A DNA stretch of 64,000 bases, taken from positions 21,900,900-21,964,899 of the forward strand of contig OY365806.1 in NCBI GenBank assembly GCA_959347315.1, given 5' to 3'. This stretch comes from Bimastos eiseni. Taxonomy: Eukaryota; Annelida; Clitellata; Crassiclitellata; Lumbricidae. Shown here in pieces: positions 51,601 to 60,929 of the stretch (position 1 is the stretch's first letter; every line of letters begins with the position of its first letter). Below the pieces are notes generated by a model, which saw nothing but the letters and a program-made list of their open reading frames with translations, ran no database searches and was not told the DNA's origin. The position numbers and the translations under genes were made by a program.

Positions 51601-53485
51601 AACTGAAATAACAGCCATCTTATAATCTTTTACCAAAATTACAATTACAATTGCTTGAACGATCTCCAAGGTGTTCATAGAAACAAGATGGCATGGTCTC
51701 TGGGAGCGATTTGGAAACATTTGATAGCTAAGTTCCAACCTTATGTCATCAATCATCAATTTTTGATTACCGCATATACTTGACTATAAATTGATTCAAG
51801 TATAAGCGCAATTTTTGGACAAAAATAATGCCCAAAATTGACGGCTCGAATATAAGTCGAACCCATAAAATCAAAAACAAGGGATAAATCGAGAGATATA
51901 GCTTGACATCTGCTGTCTTTCGGCGCAGAAGTTCGGCGGATTTCTCCGTGAATTATTTTTACTATGGGTGGATCAATATTAATGCATGCGGCCATGATAA
52001 ATCGAAAGGTATAGTCTGATATCTGCTGTTTTTCGGTGGAGAAGTTTGGCAGATTTCACCGCGAAATATATATATTTTACCATGGGCAGATCAATATTAA
52101 TGCATGTGGCCGTCATAAATCAATCTATATAGTTTGATATCTGCTGTTGAATGTTGAATATTTGGTATGAAAATCTCCCATTATTTCGCCTCTCGAGTAT
52201 AAGTCGAAAGACCTATTTCGCCGTCCTGAAATAGTCTTAAATTTCTCTACTTATAGTTGAGTATATACAGTATTCACTGACGAGGCTGACAAGAATGCAG
52301 CCTATTACAATAGTCAAATAAATCAAAAATATTATATGTGGACTGGTTATGTGGAAGCAAAAGGGAAATTCTATAGTAGCTTATCATGCCAACATCGAAT
52401 ATTCTGTTAGAACCAGGAATTGCAGTTCTTATTGCAATTAACAACAAGAGTTTTCTAACCTAACTTATTATTAACATGCATAGTCTTGTGCAGATATTGA
52501 AGCAAATCATATAAAAATACAATTTAATAATCATTCATCAACAAATATGAGTTTGTAATTAGTTCATACTCAATCACAACATACCTCGCTTGGCAATAGC
52601 TACCAAAGGAAGGAGCAACCACCTTGTACATCATCAGGCAACCTTACCAACATTATTATTCCAACAATATCTTACCATCATAGTGCACAGAAGGCATAAT
52701 ATCATAACGTAGGAATGACCAAACACCATTGCAGGACCTCAAAAAACCACTGAAACTTACCATCATCGTAGGGAAGATTACTTCCACTGCTGCAAGCAGA
52801 AGCACTTGATACCATGCTCGACATGGAGCTCTGCCGTGAAAGTCCGGCATGCTTTCCGACTTCCCCATCAGATGACTGAACGATTTTGTGCTGTGGACGA
52901 GGACTTAGAGAATGAAGGGATCGAGAATCCGCCTCCAACATCCTGTTCGGCATCACCAGCAAAACATTGCAAAGAAGTCATTCAATACCATGCTTGTACT
53001 AAGAACAGTAAACTCTTACCAAATCTCGCCCATCACTTGCTTCATCTTTCACAAGAATAAAACAGTTACTTTAGACTAGTCTATTCAGCAGAAAAGAAAT
53101 AGAAAATTCTGACCAAATCCATTAGTTAAACTCCAGTAATTGACCATTAACCAAACAGATTTTCATTGGCAACAGCAGTGTGCCAATCTTAACATACATT
53201 CATAGCAAAGGGAGTATAATATAACATTTGCCCCATCAAAAACAAACTAAAGACATCTAACCTATTAGCTTGCTGTAGCTTGGCAAGGAGTGCCAGTTCA
53301 TCATCAGCAGTAACTGATGCAACCATTTCTGATGTCGAATCATCAGCAGTTGTTTTGCTATGTATGTTGCAAGCCATAGCAACTTCAGTATGATCTAGTT
53401 GGTCAGGAACATCCTGGCAACCTTCACAGCTTACACGAAAAACAACGTCCGTGTGCTGATCCTGTACCTGTCCACTCCTATTCAT
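37326..53485 (-). CDS. EVI5: EVI5-type Rab GTPase-activating protein (TBC domain), complete, 20 exons
   Basis: EVI5 proteins bind active Rab11/Rab35-type GTPases, stimulate GTP hydrolysis and act in recycling traffic and cytokinesis. Exons (minus): 53485-53262, 52942-52761, 51602-51517, 50677-50453, 49934-49860, 48855-48730, 48351-48208, 47126-47037, 46657-46560, 46050-45990, 45407-45354, 44925-44806, 44299-44102, 43554-43402, 43066-42899, 42138-42100, 41904-41779, 39312-39217, 37907-37824, 37589-37326 (stop). Sum 2613 nt: 870 residues, near the roughly 810 of human EVI5. All phases fit. The ATG at 53485 has an in-frame TGA 12 nt upstream. Layout: Ser-rich N-terminus (1-135), TBC (about 165-385), coiled coil (about 390-755), C-tail. 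Two introns begin with GC instead of GT. Confidence 0.95.
39217..46657 (-). CDS. EVI5: EVI5 coiled-coil exons 9-18
   Basis: Exon 9 gives [15 protein letters not shown] and exon 10 [20 protein letters not shown], exon 11 [18 protein letters not shown], all close to vertebrate EVI5 (AYQVKYN, LEKEY, RLRTENRLLKQRI). Exons 12-18 carry heptad-rich helices with repeated LREAE motifs ([25 protein letters not shown]). Every junction from exon 10 to exon 20 is phase 0, so single exons can be added or lost without frame change. Introns here are poor in recognisable features except the two elements at 40864-41702. Confidence 0.92.
40864..40934. repeat. 71-bp TTAA palindromic mini-element, second copy, inverse orientation
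   Basis: TTAACCCTTTAACGACCAGC, a core, then GCTGGTCGTTAAAGGGTTAA: the two 20-bp arms are perfectly complementary. The core is the reverse complement of that at 16664-16734 with about one difference. It is in the EVI5 intron between exons 17 and 18. Confidence 0.7.
40972..41702. mobile_element. hAT-like non-autonomous element (TAAGGCTGTCAA ends)
   Basis: TAAGGCTGTCAA at the left, TTGACAGCCTTA at the right. Flanks AAAATAAA (40964-40971) and AACATAAA (41703-41710) match 7 of 8. The left arm keeps AATCGCGCATTTTTACGGAA and the right arm has a similar ACGCGTATTTTTACGGAATT. No coding. It starts only 37 bp after the TTAA element. Confidence 0.7.
47037..50677 (-). CDS. EVI5: EVI5 TBC (RabGAP) domain, exons 4-8
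   Basis: The domain starts [20 protein letters not shown]. The catalytic pair is present: the arginine finger in [10 protein letters not shown] (Arg about residue 215) and the glutamine finger in EVGYCQG (Gln about residue 252), so it should be an active GAP. Further family blocks are [43 protein letters not shown] and RVFDVFLSE. Exons 4 and 8 both end AAG with a GCAAGC donor; in each case the next exon joins in phase 0 and restores the family sequence ([12 protein letters not shown]). Confidence 0.95.
48647..48690. repeat. (TA)n microsatellite with internal ACATG
   Basis: TATATATATACATGTATATA followed by a pure TA run, within an EVI5 intron. Confidence 0.9.
51325..51410. mobile_element. Fragment related to the 1628-2099 hAT-like family
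   Basis: GTATTTGTCAAAGCGAATAA and ATTCAGCCAAGGTGAG resemble the right part of 1628-2099 (CTATTTGCCAAGGCGAATAC, ATTCGGCCAAGGCGAA). No ends visible. EVI5 intron. Confidence 0.4.
51517..53485 (-). CDS. EVI5: EVI5 N-terminal exons 1-3
   Basis: Exon 1 ends [13 protein letters not shown] and exon 2 continues [12 protein letters not shown], which parallels the LLAKLE.QNRLLE.DS.SL pattern of vertebrate EVI5. A Ser-rich stretch follows ([14 protein letters not shown]). Exon 3 gives [20 protein letters not shown], matching the W.LWG.I..EW element before the TBC domain. The intron between exons 2 and 3 carries the 505-bp element at 51768-52272. Another acceptor near 53045 would insert a few residues but is not needed. 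Confidence 0.9.
51768..52272. mobile_element. 505-bp DNA-transposon-like element with internal tandem repeats
   Basis: TACCGCATATACTTGACTAT at the left mirrors ATAGTTGAGTATATACAGTA at the right. Inside, a unit of 113-118 bp starting ATAAATCGA occurs two and a bit times (from about 51884, 51997 and 52115), each with ATATCTGCTGT-like and GATCAATATTAATGCATG blocks. ATT borders both ends, possibly the target duplication; the superfamily is not certain. In the EVI5 intron between exons 2 and 3. Confidence 0.6.
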
Positions 53486-53595
53486 CACAATCTTTCACAC
53501 AGTTTCATGTCTTGGATGGTTGACAATGGTTAAACCACAAGTACCTTATTTCTTAAAAAACAAAACATTACAAAATCATGCCTATATCGCAGTTC

Positions 53596-53965
53596 ATTCA
53601 TTTATAAAGCACCCATTCAAGGTTACTATTCAGGAGCGCTCCTAACTCAACCCCGGCGGGACAGAACGGTCTTAAGGCTACTATAAAACACATCTGAGTG
53701 GACCCTAGGCATAAGGTGCAGTGATAATGGGAGCCCATTCCATGGGCCAACAACAGAGAAAGCGCGATGCTGTCTAATTGCAGTTCATGTGCGGGGAACA
53801 AGAAGTTCACCCTGGGTGGAATTACAGAAAGCACATCGTCCCTGCACACTCATGGCACAGCAACAGAGCTCTTGTAAATAAGCACCGCCACACCAAAGCA
53901 GAAACGCAATACACAATCCACTGCGGGATATGGAGCCAATGCAGGGCACCCCTCATATATTCAGT
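53596..53965 (-). pseudogene. 3' end of a CR1/L2-like LINE
   Basis: The minus-strand translation reads FSVVGPWNGLPL, then HLMPRVHSDVFYSSLKTVLS, then RRG with a stop, the usual C-terminus of such reverse transcriptases (A..WN.LP..LR...S...FK..LKT.LF). After the stop follow GCGCTCCTGAATAG and a tail GGTGCTTTATAAATGAATGA. The copy is 5'-truncated. Confidence 0.65.
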
Positions 53966-53966
53966 G

Positions 53967-54118
53967 GCATGCCGAGGTGACAATCTCGTTTGACAGGTGG
54001 GGGGGCACCAATGAGAGGGGTAGGAAATATGGGGGACACATGTATAACCTGTCCTCTTTATGTAAAAGGTGCGGGGGACTTGTCCCCTATACGCCCGGGA
54101 TCGCCGCCCCTGGTGGCA
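53967..54118. repeat. Dispersed repeat, copy 2
   Basis: About 140 bp alignable with 21827-21965 (GTGACAATCTCGTTTGACAG ... GGGATCGCCGCCCC). It starts two bases after the LINE end at 53965, so the two may be part of one nested insertion. Confidence 0.6.
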
Positions 54119-54540
54119 TGATCAAACTTTGGTAATATAAAAGTAATATAAAAAGTCCATTTTTACTAAGCTGAACTGGTGCTTTAGGCAAAGCTTAAAG
54201 AGTTCCAAAACTTTAGTTAACACCATAAACACCTAACTAAACGTTAAAACAAACATCGTGATTATTGAAGCAATACAAGTAAGTCATACAAGTATTGAAA
54301 CAAAAAAAATATCATTCCAGTATAGCATAGTACTGACAATCAATTTAGCAAGAGTCAAGTTTTAGGAAAATGCCACTTCATCTTCCCCTTGTTTCATCTC
54401 TATTACCTCTTCATTCACCATACATTTCTGACAACCTGACTCTTGGATCTTGAGCTGGAAATGGTTTTGGCCTGTCTAGCACAGAGTGTACCTCAAATAA
54501 CGTGGCACCTACTCAAACAGGTAGCAGTACAGAATATCTC
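54119..54540. other. Gene-free stretch
   Basis: AT-rich, no exon or repeat recognised. Confidence 0.4.
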
Positions 54541-54559
54541 GCCCGGTAAATGTGTAGTT

Positions 54560-54658
54560 TAGCGCATTCAATACAACAAGCGTGTGGGGAACAATGAGTT
54601 CACCCTGGGTGGAAGAGCAGAGAGCACATTGTCCCTGCACACACACACACACACACAA
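54560..54658 (-). mobile_element. Short LINE fragment ending in a (CA)n tract
   Basis: GGGGAACAATGAGTTCACCC and GAGCACATTGTCCCTGCACA match the inside of the LINE end at about 53797-53850 (GTTCACCCTGGGTGGAA in both). A (CA)n run at 54638-54657 borders it. Confidence 0.5.
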
Positions 54659-54749
54659 AATTTTGACCAGAAGAAATAGCATATTTAATTATTATTAACA
54701 TCACTGCAAGCCATGTACTGAAGAAAAACGCTGAATTGTCCAAAGACAG

Positions 54750-55095
54750 CATAATTCTTTTCATCAATCCAGCTATTATTAAAGCATGATTTCCTTCATC
54801 TATCCAGCTTTCATTTAAGCATAATTATTTTAATTAACCCAGCCTTCTTTTCATTGATCCTGCTACCATTTTAGCAGCATTCTCTCATCAATACAGCTTC
54901 TAATGAAACATGATTCTTTTCATTGATCCAGCTTCCATTAAAGCATAATTCTTTAATTCTTTTCAGCAATCCAATTTCTACATGCACAGCCTTCTTTTCA
55001 GTCATCCTGCTTCCAATTAAACTGCACGTTCGCATCAATCCAGCTTTTACTTAACAGCGTGATTCTTTTCATCGATTCAGCTTCCATTTAAGCCA
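54750..55095 (+). repeat. Minisatellite, about nine copies of a 38-bp unit
   Basis: Repeated variants of ATTCTTTTCATCAATCCAGC plus TTCCATTTAAGCATA. Copies differ by several substitutions and small indels. Confidence 0.8.
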
Positions 55096-56404
55096 CAGTT
55101 ACACGTCCATTCACGTCAAAATCAACCAATTTGAAATACATGCTACGCCAAAATACACGGTACAATCAACGAGATAATAAAATACGTTATAATACATATT
55201 TACCTCTCGATCGATCAATTCATTGAATAGCTAGCGGGGTCGAAGCTATTATTTTCCTGTTGTTTTTTGACCGAACGCATGGGAAGATTAAATCGAATTT
55301 GTAGTCATATGACCACAATCCACTTGAAAATTCTCAATGATCTCTGCCATGTTCTTGCTTTCAAGTACTAACCACAGTCACTGGGAAGAAAATTAAATAT
55401 ATGAACAGATGCTTTTTCGGTTTCATTAAACTGCCTAAAATAATTATTACTTAATCAATTCTGATCAAGATCTAAAGCATATTTCGCGTTCCTTTATCAA
55501 ATGCTGCGATAAGAGCTTTAAAACTCACCCACGTCACAGCAGAGAACACTTACATTTGGTTGATATTTGACTAGTGATCATAAAATATCTGCGAGAAAAC
55601 AATAATAATTATACATCATGTATACATATACATAAATACATATCTCATAATCTACTAACCTCAGCCATAAGCAATAAGTTTATCATAGCAGTTAATCTGT
55701 AAATTGCGAAGAACAAAAGCCAATCAGAAAGCAGGTTAAAAAACTAGGTCTTTGTGTTATCCAATCATTATGCGGAAACAAAAAGGTCAGCTCTGCGGTT
55801 ATCTCCAGCTTGAACCCAACATATGGGTTCAAAGTGCAGCTGGCAACATGAATAAATTAGATGGGCGTTTTACTTTAAAGAATAAGTGTGGGATGTTTGA
55901 GGCGAAGTTCAAGATAACAACAATTTTGAATCCATGTGACACAAAACAGAGTCATAACCACGCATCACGGACGCACGATTAGGACATTATCGTTCATTGC
56001 TGTCACTAATTTGAGTGTTTTTGTAAGTAAGTATTTTCTTTAATAAGAACGCCTGCATTCGCATGGCATGTAGAAACATAATAAATGGTACACATAATAA
56101 AAGCTTGGTAATAGAAAAGTTTAATCAGTTACCTCAACAGACAATCTTTAAGTCAGTGCAGGACATTACCCCTCCCAATACGTTGAATAGGACCTCAAGC
56201 AGCGCTAGATGTACACAGTAAATTAAGCCTTTAACCCAGATCAGATCAAATCAAATTAACTATTATTTACGCAGCTACTTTCGTCAATCCAATATCTGTT
56301 TAGGCAAGAAATTATTTAAATCAGTACCAATCTGAACTACTCGTTTATGAAATTAATATGATTTACGGCTTGACCAATTACCATACTGTATTTGGGATCG
56401 TGAG
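55096..56404. other. Intergenic DNA upstream of EVI5; one unrecognised small open frame
   Basis: No EVI5 5' exon could be identified. A plus-strand open frame at 55752-55982 (76 codons; LDGRFTLKNKCGMFEAKFK ... QSHNHASRTHD) vaguely resembles the end of a FLYWCH-type zinc finger (C ... H-x-H) but lacks enough positions to call. Confidence 0.3.
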
Positions 56405-57322
56405 TAGAGATTGCAATTCCGGAATTTCTGAATTTCGGTCTTTTATAAATACCGAAATTCTGGAATTTTTCAAGCACGAAATCCGGAATTCCGGAATGGA
56501 AATTATGGGTTTGAACAACAGTTATTTTCATTATTATAATTTATTATCATCATAATTCATGGAACACAAGATTCAGAACTTTATTATATTCACATAATTA
56601 TTATAGCCTATAGTATAGTACATTGGCCGTACGTTTCATGTGAGGTACAACTTTGAATAATTGTGCCAAAATTAATTTGTGAACTGTACGTGCGCGCAAT
56701 AAGACTCGTATTTTTTTGTATTACTACCGTGATTGCGGGAACTCTGGATAAAGCCCTCAGAATGACTCCAAACTCTCTACAAAGATACAAACGACACAAC
56801 AGAAATGCCAATGACGAGGAGTCTACCTGTCTGACATTATTTTGTGATTGAGCATCTGTAGCAAGTTGAAGCTGAACGGGCGTTTTCTGCTGCCGGCGTT
56901 ATCTGACCCAGGTTGCGAACAATGCAGTCTCGGTGATGAAATCTTGGACTTGTTGTGCATCCAGCGTTCATATTTTTTAGAAGCATACATGCCTGGTGCA
57001 TAATGGATTCATTAACACATTGGACTATGTCTCTGTTCCTTAAGCTTGTAACTTTTTAACTATTTCTTTGACCATTGTCCCTATATGTTGACTTTGGGAT
57101 ACCGTCGACGCATCTTCCATGTGTAGTTTTGTATTATACTAGCCACAAGGAGACAAAATTAGTATTTGAATTTGTTGAGAATTTCGTGGAAATTGACACT
57201 AATGAGTCGGTCAATACGTTCGCAACGAGAATTCCGGAATTCCGGAAAAATTTCGGAATTTCACCGATAAAACTCCCAGAATTCCGGAAAAATGACAATT
57301 GTCTGGAATTGCAATCTCTAAA
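56405..57322. mobile_element. hAT-like non-autonomous element rich in TTCCGGAA
   Basis: TAGAGATTGCAATTCCGGAA at the left, TGGAATTGCAATCTCTA at the right. ATCGTGAG (56397-56404) and TTCGTGAG (57323-57330) match 7 of 8, as for a hAT target duplication. Subterminal regions repeat GAATTCCGGAA words on both sides. No intact transposase. Confidence 0.7.
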
Positions 57323-57354
57323 TTCGTGAGATCATCGACATCGACGTCGATGGA

Positions 57355-57450
57355 TGAGACGGGTATATTCGGATATTCGACGGATATAGACGGATATTCG
57401 TCTATCCGTCTAGATATAGACGGATATTCGTCGGGTAATACCCGAGGTTC
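57355..57450. repeat. Short nested repeats and palindromes (GACGGATAT)
   Basis: GACGGATAT occurs four times directly, and GACGGATATTCGTC-type hairpins occur around ATCCGTC; GGGTAATACCCG follows. It could form cruciform structures. Confidence 0.6.
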
Positions 57451-57463
57451 GAGTGTTCGAAAT

Positions 57464-57554
57464 TTGTCCGTGCAGTTGCCTATCAACCATTCGATTAATA
57501 AATTTAGATAAGTCGGTCATCAACCTGTGCAAGAGACTCTAAAGTAGAATATTC
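57464..57554 (+). repeat. 91-bp exact direct repeat, copy 1
   Basis: TTGTCCGTGCAGTTGCCTAT ... AAAGTAGAATATTC, identical over 91 bp to 57855-57945. Confidence 0.95.
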
Positions 57555-57854
57555 GCGATACTTGGTAATTGCGTTTTAAACTACTATTCTAGTCGTTTTT
57601 AGAAAATTTATTTGACTTTACTGCATGGTACAGAGAAGAGTCAAACTATTCTCACTCGATCATGATACGCAACTTAGTTGCTAGCCTAAGTATAAAAAGT
57701 GTGCAGACATGACTAATTGTAAATGATTCAGCATGGTAATAGCTATGCGTAAGCACGTTATTGTTCCTTGGTGAAAGTGCAGTAATGGGTTGTATATTAT
57801 AATACACATAGCGTCATGAGGGTTGATTAGGTTCCGGTTAGGAACCTAATCAAG

Positions 57855-57945
57855 TTGTCCGTGCAGTTGCCTATCAACCATTCGATTAATAAATTTAGAT
57901 AAGTCGGTCATCAACCTGTGCAAGAGACTCTAAAGTAGAATATTC
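57855..57945 (+). repeat. 91-bp exact direct repeat, copy 2, within a 9-bp flank duplication
   Basis: Identical to 57464-57554. It is bordered by AACCTAATC on both sides (about 57843-57851 and 57946-57954), as if this segment had been pasted into a cut at AACCTAATC. Confidence 0.9.
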
Positions 57946-57954
57946 AACCTAATC

Positions 57955-59036
57955 GAGAGAGTCGGTCACAGTTTGTGTCGTGATTTGAAACTCAGTACTA
58001 GCCGCGCATTCGAGTGCAGCATGCCAAAAGATACCGTACGACGCCCGGTGTATATGCGCACCCCCAGTACTGCACTTTCGCCGTACTGTCCGAGGCAGCC
58101 CATAGCACAATTCTAACACAAAACAGCTCTTTAGAATCTCATTGGAGCCAGAACTTGATGTGGCAGGCTTCAATTGATGTGCATTACCTGTGGGAAACGT
58201 GTGGTAAGACCAATGCATTGATAACATAATTATATGTGTTAAGAAAGGTGCAGAACATCCTGTAATATTTAATGGTAACAAATGATTCCATGTCGGTCCT
58301 TCATGTAATAACAAATACCGCAATCTAGCCCTTGGATCACGACTTGGGAATTGAAATATCTTGATTATATTTTATATCTAGTGAAAAGTTAAAAATTGAT
58401 GTCTGTTGGAATTAAACATATTAAAGTTTTTGCTAATGCCATAGTTTGTTATGAATTCAAAATAGGTTTCTAAAATGTGAAATTGAGATTGCTAGAATCT
58501 TACCTCTGTTCATCTATTCCTTAGTCTATTAACAGTCAAATGCATCAGTTGAATGTGTGTTGGAATAGTGTAGGCCTATACAGAAAGATCTTTATTGTTT
58601 ACCCTGCATCAATGGGAATCTGTTAAAGACATTTAGTTCTATTCTGGTCATAGAGACATCATACAAAAACTAGGTGTGTGTAAACAAATGTTATTGGTCA
58701 ATTGTTGTATGGAAGTCATATTAACATTTGCATCATTAGATCTATATAGTGTTGTCCTCAGTATATGTGGCAAATGATAATTACAATATTGAACTTGCAC
58801 GACTTTGTGACGTATATGGTATAGGTATATCTATAGATGTCAGATCATAGAAGTGATCATCTTGTATATGCCTGTTTTGCATCTGTCGTGCACTTAATTT
58901 TTATTTGTTTACTTTTTGCCATTGTAGTGACTAAACATAATAAAATTATATTAGTTGCAGCTTGCTTTTGGGTTAGAAACAAAATGATCTTCATTGATTG
59001 AGCTGAACTGCTCCACAATCAAATCAATACACATCT
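57955..59036. other. Intergenic DNA upstream of TBCE
   Basis: No exon recognised. A good acceptor-like TGTATTTGTAG ends at 59071, 20 bp before the TBCE start, so a 5' untranslated exon may lie in this stretch. Confidence 0.4.
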
Positions 59037-59090
59037 ATGAACAAACCTATTTTAAGTTTGTGTATTTGTAGAGACATAAGCAAAGTCATA

Positions 59091-60677
59091 ATGAATGAAG
59101 TCACAACAAGTAAAGGCACACGGGTTGAAAGCGATGGTCATTATGCTACAGTGAAATTTGTTGGAGAGGTACCACCAACATCTGGAATTTGGGTTGGAGT
59201 TGAATGGGATGATCCCAGCCGTGGCAAACATGATGGCTGCTACGAGGGAGTGCGCTACTTTTCTACGGAACATCCAACTGCTGGGTCATTTCTGCGGCCA
59301 AAGAAATGCAACTTTGGTATGTCATATATGATGGCGCTGGTGCAGCGTTACGGAAGAATTGAAGACGAAAATGAACTTACGCAACCAGAAGAAATGTACG
59401 TGTTGGGAACAAGCACGAAAACCCAAGTAGAATGGGTTGGTGCGGGGAAAATTAACTTGAAGCAGAGTCAGTTTCACGAGATGAGAGACATCAGTCTGAG
59501 AGCTATGTATGTAAATGGAGGAGGAGATGAAGGCGATATTGCCAAAAACACTCCAAATGTGAAACTGCTGAACCTTTCTATCAGCCTCATTTCATCTTGG
59601 ATGGAAGTAACTCGGATCGCTAGACAATTGAGGCTGTTGGAAGAACTTGATGTCTCTAGTAATCGCCTGGAGCTGCCCGATAATGAAGAATTAAACACAG
59701 AAGGTGCATTTACCTCAGTTAAGACATTGTATGCAAACCATATGAACTATGATTGGAACCAAGTTGTCAAATTTCTTACAATGTTCCAGCAGGTACAAAC
59801 TCTGCTTGTCTGCTACAATCGCATCTCGAGTCTCAAAAATTGTCCAGTCTTCCTGGAACACTTGGTTCTAGTAAACCTTGAGGGTAATCCAATTAAGAAC
59901 TGGAAAAATGTTTTAAATCTTTCTGAGCTGAAACTTCTAGAAACACTAATTCTCAATAGAACAGAACTCGGTGAAATCTCGTTCCCAGATGGTGCTCTTA
60001 CGACAAAATATTTTCAAAAGCTTGCATCGCTGTGGATATCAAACAACTGCGTTTCAGATTTGTCATCAATTAATGAACTGAACAAACTGAATTCCTTGAC
60101 TGAGCTTCGATGTTTGAATAATCCTCTGGTGGCAACTGTAGGCGGTTCAACAGCCGCTCGCCAAATGATCATAGCGAAGGTCGCCAAGATTAAAAAGCTT
60201 AACAGCATGACTGTTTCAGCTGGTGAACGTCGCGGAGCAGAGATCGACTACATTAAGATGCATGGCTTGGACTGGAAGAAAGCTGGTGGATGTGAAGATC
60301 TTACAACAACACTTTCTGATGCATTTGTTGAAGCTCATCCACGCTACTTGGAGCTCATAATGAAATATGGGGCAGCTGAAGATTCTGAGATGAAGAAAGC
60401 GGAGTCCAGTGCACTAAAGAACAGCCTTATAACAGTCAAAATCAAAAGTTCAATGCTCGGAGATTCTCCACCCCTTCATAAGAAGATCCTGCTCACAATG
60501 ACCGTACAGAAACTAAAAGCTATGGTCCAGCGCATGTTCCGAATCCAGGACCAGGCAAACTTAAAGTTGACTTATTTAAGTAAGATGATTGGACCTGAAA
60601 TAGAACTGAACAATAATTTGCGAGATCTTGCTTTCTATTCTGTAGAAGATGGAGACACAATATGTGTTCATTGGTAA
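59091..60677 (+). CDS. TBCE: Tubulin-folding cofactor E (TBCE), complete, single coding exon
   Basis: TBCE binds beta- and alpha-tubulin in the cytosol and helps assemble and split the heterodimer. From ATG 59091 the protein is 528 residues, almost exactly human length (527). CAP-Gly domain (about 10-80): ATVKFVGEVPP, GIWVGVEWDDPSRGKHDG with the GKHDG signature, and GSFLRPKK. Leucine-rich repeats (about 150-380): LRLLEELDVSSNRLELPD, LVLVNLEGNPIKNW, LASLWISNNCVSDLSS. Ubiquitin-like C-terminus (about 445-528): ITVKIKSSM ... MTVQKLKAMVQRMFRI ... SVEDGDTICVHW. The frame is open 18 codons further up, but 59091 fits the family start and follows an acceptor-like site. The gene is intronless in its coding part, unlike its neighbours. 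Confidence 0.96.
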   Translation: MNEVTTSKGTRVESDGHYATVKFVGEVPPTSGIWVGVEWDDPSRGKHDGCYEGVRYFSTEHPTAGSFLRPKKCNFGMSYMMALVQRYGRIEDENELTQPEEMYVLGTSTKTQVEWVGAGKINLKQSQFHEMRDISLRAMYVNGGGDEGDIAKNTPNVKLLNLSISLISSWMEVTRIARQLRLLEELDVSSNRLELPDNEELNTEGAFTSVKTLYANHMNYDWNQVVKFLTMFQQVQTLLVCYNRISSLKNCPVFLEHLVLVNLEGNPIKNWKNVLNLSELKLLETLILNRTELGEISFPDGALTTKYFQKLASLWISNNCVSDLSSINELNKLNSLTELRCLNNPLVATVGGSTAARQMIIAKVAKIKKLNSMTVSAGERRGAEIDYIKMHGLDWKKAGGCEDLTTTLSDAFVEAHPRYLELIMKYGAAEDSEMKKAESSALKNSLITVKIKSSMLGDSPPLHKKILLTMTVQKLKAMVQRMFRIQDQANLKLTYLSKMIGPEIELNNNLRDLAFYSVEDGDTICVHW

Positions 60678-60929
60678 AACAATTCTCTGAGTAGATCCTG
60701 GCCTGTAAATTGTAAGCTCTGTGTAGTTACTTGTTACGGTTCGACTTTTCTTGCGCTTATGAAGTCTTGCACATGATTGAATGCATTAATCAACAGTTCA
60801 ATCAATGTATTTAATCAAATTTGTTGACTATGTATGGTTCATTGGATACAACTTGTATTCTATTCACAAAATTGATTGAATAATCAAATATTCTAAGTTT
60901 ATTGATGTTGACCTGACAAGGCTCATATA

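Noticed and set aside
53035..53060. Possible extra EVI5 mini-exon (SDGRDL) between exons 1 and 2
   Set aside because: Exons 1 and 2 join directly in phase 2 and match the family; the insertion is not needed.
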